From: Deefgea chitinilytica
GTDB taxonomy: Bacteria; Pseudomonadota; Gammaproteobacteria; Burkholderiales; Chitinibacteraceae
Direction: 5' to 3'
DNA: 64,000 nucleotides
Assembly (NCBI RefSeq): GCF_016881405.1
Contig: NZ_WOFE01000001.1
Span: 744,001-808,000 of the forward strand
Shown: positions 27,845 to 38,819 of the stretch, piece after piece
How positions within the stretch are numbered: position 1 is the first letter of the stretch
Layout: each line of letters opens with the position of its first letter
Notes under the pieces: model-generated
The model's database searches: none
What the model was told of the DNA's origin: nothing
Seen by the model: only the letters and a program-made list of their open reading frames with translations
Position numbers and translations under genes: made by a program

Positions 27845-28377
27845 ATTCCACTAACTACAATACGATTATTGAAACGCTGCTCTTGGTGAGCCAAGAAGCG
27901 TTGACTGTCACTCAGCTCAGAAAAATACTAAACGATAATTTGAGTCACGCGCAGGTATTGCAGTGCTTGCTGGAGATTGGGCAGAGTTGGCAGGGGAAAG
28001 GCGTTGAATTGATTGAGCTAGCCAATGGCTGGCGCTTTCGTGCTAAGCCAGAAATGCAAATCTATTTGGCGCAGCTCAATCCAGAAAAACCACCGCGCTA
28101 TAGCCGTGCGGTGATGGAAACGCTGGCCATTATCGCTTATAAGCAACCAGTGACGCGCGGTGAGATTGAAGAAATCCGCGGAGTAGCGGTGTCTAGTCAA
28201 ATTATTCAAACTTTAAAAGAGCGTGGTTGGTTGGATGTGGTCGGACATAAAGAAGTGCCGGGGCGACCTGAGTTGCTGGCCACTAATCGCACTTTTTTAT
28301 CGGATTTGGGCTTAAAAAGTTTGGCCGAATTGCCTGCATTGTCGCAACTGACTGAGTTGCTGGCCACTGTTAATTAA
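27841..28377 (+). CDS. scpB: Segregation and condensation protein B
   Basis: The 178-aa protein has tandem winged helices. The family motif AVMETLAIIAYKQPVTRGEIEEIRG is split here as METLAIIAYKQPVTR then GEIEEIRGV, followed by GRPELLATNRTFL. It is the partner of ScpA, with overlapping start and stop codons. Confidence 0.93.
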   Translation: MNSTNYNTIIETLLLVSQEALTVTQLRKILNDNLSHAQVLQCLLEIGQSWQGKGVELIELANGWRFRAKPEMQIYLAQLNPEKPPRYSRAVMETLAIIAYKQPVTRGEIEEIRGVAVSSQIIQTLKERGWLDVVGHKEVPGRPELLATNRTFLSDLGLKSLAELPALSQLTELLATVN

Positions 28378-28512
28378 GTCGAGACGGCGATGCTTGGTGT
28401 CGGTGGGGTGCCAAGAGTGTGGCAAATGTTGGTAGTGTGCTGCATTTGACTACATTCACTAGACATCGGCACTGGAAAAGCCTTATTTTGATCGACGTCT
28501 TCTCTCAGTGAT

Positions 28513-31050
28513 ATGCGCGATTTCATGGCTTTGCAGAATAAAAATCACTGGTTCTTAGCGCTGGCTTATGCGCTTGCCGTAGTGTTAGATCACGGTTTTA
28601 TTTCCGATGGTGCTTTATTTGGCCCTTTTAATTTTCAGCTTGGTATTGCTGTAATTGGCTTGCTTTTGCTGGGTCTTGGTGCAATACCCTATCTTATTCC
28701 TGGTGCTTTGCTTTTTGGTTTATTGCAGGCGACTTCTCCTGTGCTCACCGTATTGCTTGCGCTATTGCATCTTGGGCAAGCCTTATGCATTTTTAGTCTG
28801 CTACCGCTGTTTGCGCCTGAGCGACAAATCAGAATCATTGACAGTCATCGCCTGTTGATGGCGGGGCCTGTCACCGGCAATTTATTGTTTGTGAGTCTAT
28901 TGATTTCGCTGCAGCAATTTTTTATGCCGCAGGCGGATGTGTCCGCTTCGTGGCTTATGTTGTGGTTAGGGCACTCGTTAAGTGTGCTGATTGTGGTGCC
29001 AACGGGGTATGCGATTCTGACGGATCGCAGCTTGGTGCGTGCTAATTGGTTGATTGAGCTTACTTTGCTGGTTTCAATAGCAGCATCCGGCGGGATGTTG
29101 CTATTGACGGGGCGCGAAGCACTGACCTTGGAAGTGGCTTATTTGATGTTTCCTTTATTGATCTGGTCGTCGTTGCGATTGGGGCAAATGGGGAATGGGA
29201 TTGTGGCGCTTTTGATTTGGCTTTTGCTGAGCGCGCAATATGTGATGGGCTTAAGTTCAAGTGACTATATCAATAGCGCCTTGTTTTTGCTGGCGATTGC
29301 ATTGCAGACGGGGATTTTTCTAACGGCATCGCATCGAGAAAATCGACGCGCAGTGAATGCTGCGCGGCTTTCGGCTAAGATTTTCGATTACGCCAGCGAG
29401 GGTATTTTGCTCACCGATGCTGACGCAAAAATCATCGCAACTAATCCAGCATTTGAGAAGATTACGGGGTTTACTCGAGAGGATGCGATTGGTAAAACGT
29501 CGCGAATTTTTGGCGAACACCAAGGGCGATTGTCTGAGTTGCAGTCGGTGCAATTAGCCAGTTTGCGGGCGACGGGGCAGTGGGAAGGTGAAATTCAGGA
29601 TCGGCGTAAAAATGGCGAGTTTTATCCTGCTTGGCTGTCGATGAGTGCGGTACGTGATGAGCAGGGCTATATCACCAACTTTGTTGGCGTGTTTTCTGAC
29701 TATACCGCCCGCAAAGAATCTGAGCAGCGTATGCGGCATTTGGCGCAGCATGATGCGCTGACAGGCTTGCTTAATCGCAACGGCTTGCAAGAGGCACTCA
29801 ATGCCATCTTGATTCGCTCCGGGACGAAATGCCGCTCGTTTGCCTTGCTGTTTATTGATTTAGATCGGTTTAAAACCATTAATGACACGCTTGGGCACGA
29901 TGTTGGCGATGAATTGCTTAAGGTGGTTGCTAATCGTTTACGCGGTCATCTGAAACAGCATGATATTGTCGCCCGGCTCGGTGGCGACGAATTTACCGTT
30001 TTGCTGGAACATATCATTCATCATGAGCAAATTATTCAAGTCGTCGAGCGGATCTTGGCATCTTTGGGTGAGGTGCATCAAGTTGGCGGTCATGAGTTGT
30101 TTGTGACTGGCTCGATTGGCGTTAGCCTGTATCCGCATGATGGTGGCGCGGCAGCACAATTGATGAAAAATGCCGATATTGCGATGTATCGCGCCAAAGA
30201 GCTTGGCAAAAATACTTATCAGTTTTACGCCACTGAGATGAATGTGGCGCACCATGTTTCGCATTTAAGCTTGGAAAATGCGCTGCGCTTTGCGATGGAG
30301 CGCAAGCAGCTACAGTTGGTGTATCAACCGCAATACGATCTATTGACTGGGCAATTGGCGGGGATGGAATGCTTGATTCGTTGGCATCATCCTGAATTAG
30401 GTTTAATTTCCCCAGCGCAATTTATTCCGATTGCCGAGGAAAATGGTTTAATCGTGGCGATGGGCGATTGGGTACTTAATGAAGCTTGCCATACGGCGCA
30501 GCAATGGCGCTTGGCTGGGCTGGAAGTGCCACGGATTGCGGTCAATTTGTCGGTGCGGCAATTTAAGCCGCTGCTATTGGTGAATCAAATCAAGTTGGCG
30601 TTGAGTTCCAGTGGCTTGCCTGCCCATTTACTCGAGCTGGAAGTGACGGAGAGCGTCATTATGAAGCGCGTGCATGAGGCGGTGGAAATTTTGCGCGAAC
30701 TTAAATTACTGGGCGTTAAGCTGGCGATTGATGATTTTGGTACTGGCTATTCCTCGCTGTCGCAGTTCAAAGTATTGCCCTTGGATGTACTGAAAATCGA
30801 TCGCTCTTTTATTGAGGGAATTCCTAGCGACCAAGATGATGTGGTAATCGCAGAGACCATTATGATTTTGGCGCGCAAAATGGGAATGAGCGTAGTGGCC
30901 GAAGGCGTTGAAACCGCCAAGCAAATGCAGCTATTACAGAAAATGGGCTGTGATGTCGGGCAGGGCTATTTCTTTAGTCGACCATTGCCGGCGCTGGAAA
31001 TGCAAGGCTTGCTCAAGCCAGCACTTAGTGATGAGGTGATTGAAACTTAA
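28513..31050 (+). CDS. MASE1-PAS-GGDEF-EAL c-di-GMP signalling protein
   Basis: The 845-aa protein has an N-terminal MASE1-like membrane sensor with about eight helices (about 1-285), a PAS domain (about 290-405), a GGDEF domain with intact GGDEF, and a full EAL domain. The EAL signature is degenerate (ECLIR for EALLR), but the key Glu is kept. VNLSVRQF, ELEVTES, IDDFGTGYSS, LKID, AEGVE and GQGYFFSRP are all present, so phosphodiesterase activity is plausible. The cyclase I-site RxxD is absent (KQHD). Net activity cannot be predicted. The start is not well supported: no clear ribosome site precedes ATG 28513 or ATG 28525. Confidence 0.9.
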   Translation: MRDFMALQNKNHWFLALAYALAVVLDHGFISDGALFGPFNFQLGIAVIGLLLLGLGAIPYLIPGALLFGLLQATSPVLTVLLALLHLGQALCIFSLLPLFAPERQIRIIDSHRLLMAGPVTGNLLFVSLLISLQQFFMPQADVSASWLMLWLGHSLSVLIVVPTGYAILTDRSLVRANWLIELTLLVSIAASGGMLLLTGREALTLEVAYLMFPLLIWSSLRLGQMGNGIVALLIWLLLSAQYVMGLSSSDYINSALFLLAIALQTGIFLTASHRENRRAVNAARLSAKIFDYASEGILLTDADAKIIATNPAFEKITGFTREDAIGKTSRIFGEHQGRLSELQSVQLASLRATGQWEGEIQDRRKNGEFYPAWLSMSAVRDEQGYITNFVGVFSDYTARKESEQRMRHLAQHDALTGLLNRNGLQEALNAILIRSGTKCRSFALLFIDLDRFKTINDTLGHDVGDELLKVVANRLRGHLKQHDIVARLGGDEFTVLLEHIIHHEQIIQVVERILASLGEVHQVGGHELFVTGSIGVSLYPHDGGAAAQLMKNADIAMYRAKELGKNTYQFYATEMNVAHHVSHLSLENALRFAMERKQLQLVYQPQYDLLTGQLAGMECLIRWHHPELGLISPAQFIPIAEENGLIVAMGDWVLNEACHTAQQWRLAGLEVPRIAVNLSVRQFKPLLLVNQIKLALSSSGLPAHLLELEVTESVIMKRVHEAVEILRELKLLGVKLAIDDFGTGYSSLSQFKVLPLDVLKIDRSFIEGIPSDQDDVVIAETIMILARKMGMSVVAEGVETAKQMQLLQKMGCDVGQGYFFSRPLPALEMQGLLKPALSDEVIET

Positions 31051-31060
31051 CTATTTTCTG

Positions 31061-31107
31061 GGTATTGAGCTATAAGCTATTCATTTATTTGCCTATAGCT
31101 CAATACC
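31061..31107. terminator. Long hairpin between convergent genes, GGTAT/ATACC ends
   Basis: GGTATTGAGCTATAAGC (31061-31077) pairs with GCCTATAGCTCAATACC (31091-31107) with one mismatch. It sits between the convergent EAL and mltB genes where a bidirectional terminator is expected, but lacks a clean T-run. It belongs to the GTAT/ATAC hairpin set. Confidence 0.6.
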
Positions 31108-31114
31108 TCTGTGT

Positions 31115-32134
31115 TTATTTCTTTTTTGCTTTGCTAGTGACCGGTTTGATTAAATCATCACCGCGCTCAAAAGCGGCTTGGATTTCATCAGCCAATTGCA
31201 AAACAGCCGTCGCGTATAAAGTGCTTTTGTTGTAACGCGTAATCACATAGAAATTATTAAAGCCCAGAAAATGCTGAGTGAAACCAGGCTCAGTTTCTAA
31301 AGCAAATAGCACGGCAGCTTGTTTGGTGTTGATTTCTGAAATTGGCGCGACGCCTTTGGCGATCAATTCATCGACGGTATAGTGTAGGTTGAACTTATCG
31401 GCCAGTAATTCGGCAGGATCGGTATTGATGTTGACGGGGGTAAAGGTGTCGCCGCCATCAATCCAGCCGTGTTGATTCAGATAATTGGCGACCGAGGCCA
31501 GCGCGTCGCCCGGATTATTCCAGATGTCATGTTTGCCATCGCCATCCCAGTCTTGCGCGTATTTGCGAAACGAAGACGGCATAAATTGTGGCCAACCCAT
31601 CGCGCCCGCGTAGCTGCCTTTGAAGGTCGTAAAGTCTTGTTTTTCTTCGCGCGCTAATAAGAAAAACTCGGTCAGTTCTTTTTGGAAATACTCGGCGCGG
31701 CGCGGGTAATTAAAGGCGATGGTGCTGAGTGCATCAACAATACGAAATGATCCGGTATAAGCGCCATAATTGGTTTCTGCTCCCAAGATCGCCAGCATCA
31801 CAGCAGGGGAAACTTGGTATTTCTTGCTGACCGCATCGACTAACTCTGCGTTATTTCGCCAAAATTTAGCGCCATTGTTAATGCGGGTTTTGTTGACAAA
31901 ATTAGCTTGAAATTCGTGCCATGGTCGGCTGGTCGAAGGTTTGTCTAAAATGGTAATGATATTGCTTTTAGTTTGGGCGTTTTGTAGCGCGTAAGTGAGC
32001 AAATCTTCGCTAAAGCCATGTGCAGCCGCAGTGCTGCGAATGTATTCTTGTACGTCAGGGCGGCTAATGAGTTCGTCATCGGCGATGGCCAGTGTAGAAA
32101 GGCTGGTTAGTAGAGCTAAAGTTAGTTTTTTCAT
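31115..32134 (-). CDS. mltB: Lytic murein transglycosylase B
   Basis: The 339-aa protein has a short signal peptide (about 1-18) with no lipobox cysteine, so it is probably soluble in the periplasm rather than a lipoprotein. The SLT family 3 domain has the catalytic Glu in LGAETNYGAYTG and family motifs GAMGWPQFMPSS and DWDGDGKHDIWNNPGD. It cleaves peptidoglycan to 1,6-anhydromuropeptides. Confidence 0.92.
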   Translation of the reverse strand: MKKLTLALLTSLSTLAIADDELISRPDVQEYIRSTAAAHGFSEDLLTYALQNAQTKSNIITILDKPSTSRPWHEFQANFVNKTRINNGAKFWRNNAELVDAVSKKYQVSPAVMLAILGAETNYGAYTGSFRIVDALSTIAFNYPRRAEYFQKELTEFFLLAREEKQDFTTFKGSYAGAMGWPQFMPSSFRKYAQDWDGDGKHDIWNNPGDALASVANYLNQHGWIDGGDTFTPVNINTDPAELLADKFNLHYTVDELIAKGVAPISEINTKQAAVLFALETEPGFTQHFLGFNNFYVITRYNKSTLYATAVLQLADEIQAAFERGDDLIKPVTSKAKKK

Positions 32135-32142
32135 GTAGTTTT

Positions 32143-33159
32143 TCAGTTGGATTGAGTCAGTGCGCTAGAAAGCAGTTGTGCGGTAATGTTGACGATCGGA
32201 ATCACTCGGTCGTATGCCATCCGGGTTGGGCCGATGACGCCCAGCGTGCCAACAATCTCATTGTTGACGCGATACGGGGCGGCAATCACTGAGCATTCAT
32301 CGAGCGGAGCAATGCCCGATTCGCTGCCGATGTAAATTTGGATGCCTTCAGCGTTTTGCCCCAGTTGCATCAGTTTGAGTAAGGTGCTTTTTTGCTCAAA
32401 AAGTTCAAATAGTTGCCGCATCCTTGCCATATCGCTGCCGAAATCATTGAGGCCAAGCAATTGATGTTCGCCAGCAATAATCATATTGTCATGGCTTAAG
32501 TCGCTACCGATATGTGCGGCGGCATTCATTAAATCGTATAAATCACTCTTCACACGGCCTAAGTCGCCGTGCAGCAAGCTCATTAAATTACTGATTGTTT
32601 TGCCTGCGCAGTGATTGTTCAGAAAGCTAGCGGCTTCGATCAGGGCGGCGTGTGTTAAATGATGCTCGGTTTGCACAATGCGATTTTGCACTTCGCCATC
32701 GGCAGTGACGAGAATGAGCAGGACGCGTTTTTCGGATAGCGGTAAAAATTCAATTTGCTTTAAGACGATCTCTTTGCGTTTGGGTGTAATAACGACGCCA
32801 GCAAATTGAGTGAGTTGCGACAAAAGTTGCGAGGCCGCAGCAATGCTGTGCTGTGGATTGTCGCTCGGTAATTCGGTGTTTTGCAATTCATTGACATGCT
32901 GTGGCAAGTCGGGCGCAGTGAGTAGATGATCGACAAATAAACGATAGCCTTGCGCAGTCGGAATTCGCCCCGCCGAGGTGTGTGGGCTGGCGATTAAACC
33001 GAGGTTTTCAAGGTCAGCCATCACATTGCGAATCGTTGCGGAGCTGACATCAAGTCCAGCGTATTGCGATAGCGCTTTCGAGCCAACGGGGTGGCCGTCA
33101 GCGATGTAACGCTCTACCAGTGTCTTAAGCAGGATATGGGATCGATCATTGAGCATCAT
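32143..33159 (-). CDS. hrcA: Heat-inducible transcription repressor HrcA
   Basis: The 338-aa protein has an N-terminal winged helix (GSKALSQYAGLDVSSATIRNVMADLE split over about residues 27-52), followed by SAGRIPTAQGYR and a GAF-like dimerisation domain with GTLGVIGPTRMAYDRVIP at the C-terminus. It represses groESL/dnaK operons through CIRCE operators; none is visible in the window. mltB follows after 8 bp. It diverges from nadK. Confidence 0.94.
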   Translation of the reverse strand: MMLNDRSHILLKTLVERYIADGHPVGSKALSQYAGLDVSSATIRNVMADLENLGLIASPHTSAGRIPTAQGYRLFVDHLLTAPDLPQHVNELQNTELPSDNPQHSIAAASQLLSQLTQFAGVVITPKRKEIVLKQIEFLPLSEKRVLLILVTADGEVQNRIVQTEHHLTHAALIEAASFLNNHCAGKTISNLMSLLHGDLGRVKSDLYDLMNAAAHIGSDLSHDNMIIAGEHQLLGLNDFGSDMARMRQLFELFEQKSTLLKLMQLGQNAEGIQIYIGSESGIAPLDECSVIAAPYRVNNEIVGTLGVIGPTRMAYDRVIPIVNITAQLLSSALTQSN

Positions 33160-33232
33160 AGCGCTGGATTTTAACCTGTCTGACGTGTTATTAATGCGTT
33201 CTGTGATTTATTTTGGTGTAAAACCACACGTC

Positions 33233-34108
33233 ATGCATAGCCTATTCAAAACCATCGCCCTTGTTGGACGCCTCAATACCCCTTCACTTGGCGATCCGAT
33301 ACGCCGCTTGGCCGCCTTGCTAGAAGCTTGTGACGTCAAAGTACTGATTGAAGGAAAAATCGCGCAGGAGCATGAAATCAATGCGTTTCAACGCGTGGAA
33401 CGTGACCATATTGGCAAGCTGGCCGACTTGGTGATTGTGCTCGGCGGGGATGGTACCATGCTGTCGGTGGCGCGTTTACTGGCTCCCTATCGCATACCGC
33501 TTATGGGTATCAATCAGGGGCGCTTGGGGTTTATGACCGATATTCCATTGCATGAAATGGAAAAGTCGGTGCCCAATATTTTGGCGGGGCAGTTTGTGCC
33601 GGAAGAGCGGATATTGCTTGAGGCCAGTGTGCTGCGTGAAGGTAAAACGATTAACACCTCGCTGGCGTTTAACGATGTGGTGTTTAGCCGTGGTTCGATT
33701 GGCTCGATGATCGAATTTGAAATTTTTGTTGATAGCCAGTTTGTTTACAGTCAGCGTTCCGACGGTCTGGTTGTTTCAACGCCGACAGGTTCAACAGCCT
33801 ACGCCTTGGCATCGGGTGGCCCGATTTTGCATCCATCGCTACCGGCGATTACTTTGGTACCCATCTGCCCACAATCGCTATCTAATCGCCCGATTGTCGT
33901 CTCCGAAAACGCACAAGTTGAGTTTCTGCTGACTCGCGGCCAAGACGCGCGCGTGTATTTCGATAATCAATCTGATTTTGAATTGCAGGAAATGGATAAA
34001 GTGCTCATCCGCCGCTATACCAATTCGCTACGCATCCTGCATCCGCATGGTTATAGCTACTACGATATGCTGCGCGCCAAACTGCGTTGGGGTGAGAAGC
34101 TGCTTTAA
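33233..34108 (+). CDS. nadK: NAD kinase
   Basis: The 291-aa enzyme phosphorylates NAD to NADP. It has the family motif VLGGDGTMLSVAR, the conserved SPTGSTAYALASGG-like segment (STPTGSTAYALASGGP) and HPSLPAITLVPICPQSLSNRP. ATG 33233 gives the usual N-terminus (FKTIALVGR); no strong ribosome site precedes it. Divergent from hrcA, as in many proteobacteria where hrcA, nadK and recN cluster. Confidence 0.94.
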   Translation: MHSLFKTIALVGRLNTPSLGDPIRRLAALLEACDVKVLIEGKIAQEHEINAFQRVERDHIGKLADLVIVLGGDGTMLSVARLLAPYRIPLMGINQGRLGFMTDIPLHEMEKSVPNILAGQFVPEERILLEASVLREGKTINTSLAFNDVVFSRGSIGSMIEFEIFVDSQFVYSQRSDGLVVSTPTGSTAYALASGGPILHPSLPAITLVPICPQSLSNRPIVVSENAQVEFLLTRGQDARVYFDNQSDFELQEMDKVLIRRYTNSLRILHPHGYSYYDMLRAKLRWGEKLL

Positions 34109-34126
34109 ATTCAACGGCAATAGCCC

Positions 34127-34197
34127 ACGAGAACACGAAAGCTACGAAATCAACTCACAGCACTAGAGCAAAATTTGCAAAATGGCTTTGTGTTCGT
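34127..34197. repeat. Imperfect inverted repeat of ACACGAA type between nadK and recN
   Basis: ACGAGAACACGAAAGC (34127-34142) pairs with GCTTTGTGTTCGT (34185-34197) apart from two single-base bulges. Repeats of the CACGAA-ACACGAA kind are common in proteobacterial intergenic DNA. No function is implied. Confidence 0.4.
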
Positions 34198-34312
34198 ACT
34201 TTTCGCACCTTTCTACGTGGACTAAAAATTGATTTTCGATTCAGCTACTCGCCATTTTGATAGAACGATTGTACACTTTGCTACTTATTCTGCGTTTTTA
34301 CTGGGTGAGTCC

Positions 34313-35965
34313 ATGCTTTCTGCGCTGCATTTACGTGATTTTGTGATTGTTCGTGAATTGGATTTGGATTTCTCGCAAGGTTTAACCGTGTTGACCGGCG
34401 AAACGGGTGCGGGAAAATCGATTTTGATTGATGCACTGGGTTTGCTACTGGGTGATCGCGCTGATGCTGGCGTGGTGCGGCATGGTGCAGAGCGAGCCGA
34501 GCTGTCGGCTGAGTTTAATTGCGACAAAATCCCCGCTGTGGCGGCTTGGCTGGCCGAGCAAGGCTTGTCTGATGAAGGCGAGCCGTTGATTATTCGCCGG
34601 ATTATCGATGCGAGTGGTAAATCACGTTCATTTATTAATGGCAGCCCCGTCACGTTAGCTCAGCTTAAAGGCGTGGGTGAATTTCTGGTTGATATCCACG
34701 GCCAGCACGCGCATCAATCGTTGTTGCGCCACGATGCGCAGCGTGATTTGCTCGACGCCTATGCCGGCACTACGCAGCAAGCGCGCGATCTCGCCAAAAA
34801 ATATCATGTTTGGCAAACTTTGGCGCAGCAGCTCAATGATGCGGAACAAAATGCCGAGCGTTTCGAGGCCGAGCGCGAGCGCTTGCAATGGCAAATCGAC
34901 GAAGTGGCTGCGCTCAATATGCAAGCGGGCGAATGGCCTGAGTTGCAAGCCGATCACAAGCGCCTGCATCACGCCGCGGGATTGATTGACGGCGTGCAAG
35001 ACGGCTTGCTGGCATTGAGCGATGGTGATGATAACTGCCAAAGCTGGCTGGCTACTGTGGCGCATCGCCTGAGTCAATTGGCTGATTTTGACCCATCGAT
35101 TAATGAGACTTTAGAGCTGATTGCTGGTGCTGAAGCGCAATTGGCTGAATCGGTTAGCGCCTTGCGACTGTATGCTGATCGCCTTGAGTTGGATCCGGAG
35201 CGTTTGGCCGAAGTCGAAGCGCGCCTCGATGCAATGTATAAAATGGGGCGTAAGTATCGGGTTGATCCTTCGCAATTGCTCGAACAATTGCACGAATGGC
35301 AAGCTCGTTTGGCTGAATTGGGCGGGGCAGAAGGCCTTGATGCCTTGCGTAAGCAAGTCACTAGCGCCGAGGCTGCGTACCGTAAATTGGCGACGACGGT
35401 GTCCAAGCAGCGTGCCGTGGCAGCCAAGAAGCTGTCCAGTTTGGTGACCGAACAAATGCAGCTATTGGCCCTGTCGGGCAGCCGTTGTGAGGTCGTGCTG
35501 CAAGAACTGGCGCATCCAGCGGCGTATGGCTTGGAACAAATCGAGCTGCAAACTGCGAATCATCCTGCTTCGCCACTGCGGCCGATGGCCAAAGTCGCGT
35601 CCGGCGGCGAATTGTCGCGGATTAGTTTGGCGCTGCAAGTCGTAACCAGCCAAGTGGCGAATGTGCCGACTCTGATTTTTGATGAAGTGGATGTCGGTAT
35701 TGGTGGTCGGGTCGCCGAGATTGTCGGGCGCTTATTGTCTGAGCTAGGGCAAAATCGTCAGGTGTTATGTATTACCCATTTGCCGCAAGTAGCCGCTTGC
35801 GGCGCACAGCATTTGCAAGTGGCGAAGCAGCAAGGTAAAGACGGCGTTGTTAGTTCGATTGAAATGCTGAGTCATGAAGCGCGGATTGGAGAAATTGCGC
35901 GGATGCTTGGTGGCTTGGACATTACTGAAACAACTCGCCAGCACGCAGCTGAAATGCTGGCTTGA
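34313..35965 (+). CDS. recN: DNA repair protein RecN
   Basis: The 550-aa SMC-like ATPase has Walker A TGETGAGKSILIDAL (about residue 30), a long coiled-coil middle (about 150-360), the ABC signature ASGGELSRISLAL and Walker B LIFDEVDVGIGG. It acts in double-strand break repair by recombination. ATG 34313 gives the standard N-terminus MLxxLHLRDFVIV. I found no convincing LexA box upstream. Confidence 0.94.
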   Translation: MLSALHLRDFVIVRELDLDFSQGLTVLTGETGAGKSILIDALGLLLGDRADAGVVRHGAERAELSAEFNCDKIPAVAAWLAEQGLSDEGEPLIIRRIIDASGKSRSFINGSPVTLAQLKGVGEFLVDIHGQHAHQSLLRHDAQRDLLDAYAGTTQQARDLAKKYHVWQTLAQQLNDAEQNAERFEAERERLQWQIDEVAALNMQAGEWPELQADHKRLHHAAGLIDGVQDGLLALSDGDDNCQSWLATVAHRLSQLADFDPSINETLELIAGAEAQLAESVSALRLYADRLELDPERLAEVEARLDAMYKMGRKYRVDPSQLLEQLHEWQARLAELGGAEGLDALRKQVTSAEAAYRKLATTVSKQRAVAAKKLSSLVTEQMQLLALSGSRCEVVLQELAHPAAYGLEQIELQTANHPASPLRPMAKVASGGELSRISLALQVVTSQVANVPTLIFDEVDVGIGGRVAEIVGRLLSELGQNRQVLCITHLPQVAACGAQHLQVAKQQGKDGVVSSIEMLSHEARIGEIARMLGGLDITETTRQHAAEMLA

Positions 35966-36009
35966 GGTGATGGTTGTAATTAGTAAGGTTGTCCGTGTGA
36001 AGGACTGCG

Positions 36010-37739
<1,730 letters not shown>

Positions 37740-37852
37740 AAATAATTATTTTCGTAAGATGACCTTTGGGCGGTAAAAAAATCGCTTTTTTAGCTTGCTT
37801 TGATTGATCGAGCCCACAATAACAATCAGTTCTTACTGAAAAGAGGCTCGCA

Positions 37853-38761
37853 ATGAAGTTGCCTATGATTGCTGCATCATTGATGCTAAGTCTGCCGGTT
37901 TGGGCTGATGGTCTGGACGATAGTGCACAGAAAACCAATCAGCTCAGTAGCCAGCAAGAATCAAAACAAGTCGCTAATGTATTGGCGACGACGTATTCCG
38001 GATTAGCGGGGTCGAAAGAAAATGCATTGCAACTGGCCAATGCGCTTCGTACTGGGCAAGGCGTGACGATTAATGTGGCGGGGGCCGCAACGGTGCTCAA
38101 TGCGTCAAATCAGTCAATGGGTTGGGGCGGGGTGAATAACACACTGGCCTTGAGTGGCGCCATGATGCAAAAAAATCCAGGTATGAGCTTGCAGCAAGCC
38201 TTGGCTACCGTCACCGCTCAGCGAAGTTCAGGGATGGGGTGGGGGGAAATCTCGAATTCATTGGGATTGAATATGGGTGCGGTGGTAGCAAAAAGCCACG
38301 AGGCGCATCGCTCCTTGGGGCATCTAGGTCAGTCGGAACGGGTTGAAAAAGCCGAAAAAATTGAAACTGAGCATGGCCGAGAGACCGCGCATAAAGAAGG
38401 GCTAGACGATCAGCGGCAGTCTAGCCGGAGTCGCCAATCGGATGATGTTGCAGGTAAATCTGGGCGTTCATCGAGTGGGTCGGATGATTCGGGTGGGCAG
38501 TCAAGTAGCTCAGGTGCTAAGTCTGCTAGCAATAGTGGCAGCAGCGGAAGTGGCAAGTCCGGTGGCGATAGCGGGAAAGGCAGTAGCGGTGGTAGCAGTA
38601 GTAGCGGTGGAAGTAGTGGCGGTAGCAGCAGTGGTGGGGGTAGCAGTGGTAGCGGTGGAAGTAGTGGCGGTAGCAGCAGTGGTGGGGGTAGCAGTGGTAA
38701 AGGTGGAGAAGGCGGCGGTAAAGGTGGCGGCAAGGGCGGTGAAGGTGGTGGTAAAAAATAA
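37853..38761 (+). CDS. Exported Ser/Gly-rich low-complexity protein
   Basis: The 302-aa protein has a signal peptide (about 1-18, ending VWA). A structured part follows (about 20-150) that contains two related segments, SMGWGGVNNTLALSG and GMGWGEISNSLGLNMG. A charged linker comes next, and then about 90 residues almost entirely of Ser and Gly, turning to Gly/Lys at the end. The coding sequence of the tail has a 48-bp tandem repeat at 38603-38698. I do not recognise a family with known function; a surface or matrix role is a guess. AAGAGG precedes the ATG. Confidence 0.75.
   Translation: MKLPMIAASLMLSLPVWADGLDDSAQKTNQLSSQQESKQVANVLATTYSGLAGSKENALQLANALRTGQGVTINVAGAATVLNASNQSMGWGGVNNTLALSGAMMQKNPGMSLQQALATVTAQRSSGMGWGEISNSLGLNMGAVVAKSHEAHRSLGHLGQSERVEKAEKIETEHGRETAHKEGLDDQRQSSRSRQSDDVAGKSGRSSSGSDDSGGQSSSSGAKSASNSGSSGSGKSGGDSGKGSSGGSSSSGGSSGGSSSGGGSSGSGGSSGGSSSGGGSSGKGGEGGGKGGGKGGEGGGKK
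38603..38698 (+). repeat. 48-bp tandem duplication within the Ser/Gly tail
   Basis: Two identical 48-bp copies (38603-38650 and 38651-38698) encode 16-residue Ser/Gly units. In-frame length variation by slippage is possible. Confidence 0.85.
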
Positions 38762-38768
38762 TCAGTAT

Positions 38769-38813
38769 GTATACGGCGCTAATCAAGCTCCATAAATGAT
38801 TGGCGCCGTATAC
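38769..38813. terminator. Hairpin between convergent genes, GTATAC ends
   Basis: GTATACGGCGCTAATCA (38769-38785) pairs with TGATTGGCGCCGTATAC (38797-38813) with one wobble pair. It lies between the Ser/Gly-rich gene and trpC, which converge. No T-run is present; bidirectional termination is likely but not certain. Confidence 0.6.
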
Positions 38814-38819
38814 GTTAGA

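Noticed and set aside
33160-33232. CIRCE operator between hrcA and nadK
   Set aside because: No TTAGCACTC-N9-GAGTGCTAA-like inverted repeat is present.
34198-34312. LexA box before recN
   Set aside because: No CTGT-N8-ACAG site with good flanks was found, although recN is SOS-regulated in many species.
38603-38698. Short repeats considered as a CRISPR array
   Set aside because: Two adjacent in-frame 48-bp copies without spacers; clearly a coding tandem duplication.
38410-38733. Proline/leucine-rich frame antisense to the Ser/Gly gene
   Set aside because: It is the complement of a GGT/AGC-rich low-complexity coding region, with no ribosome site or independent support.
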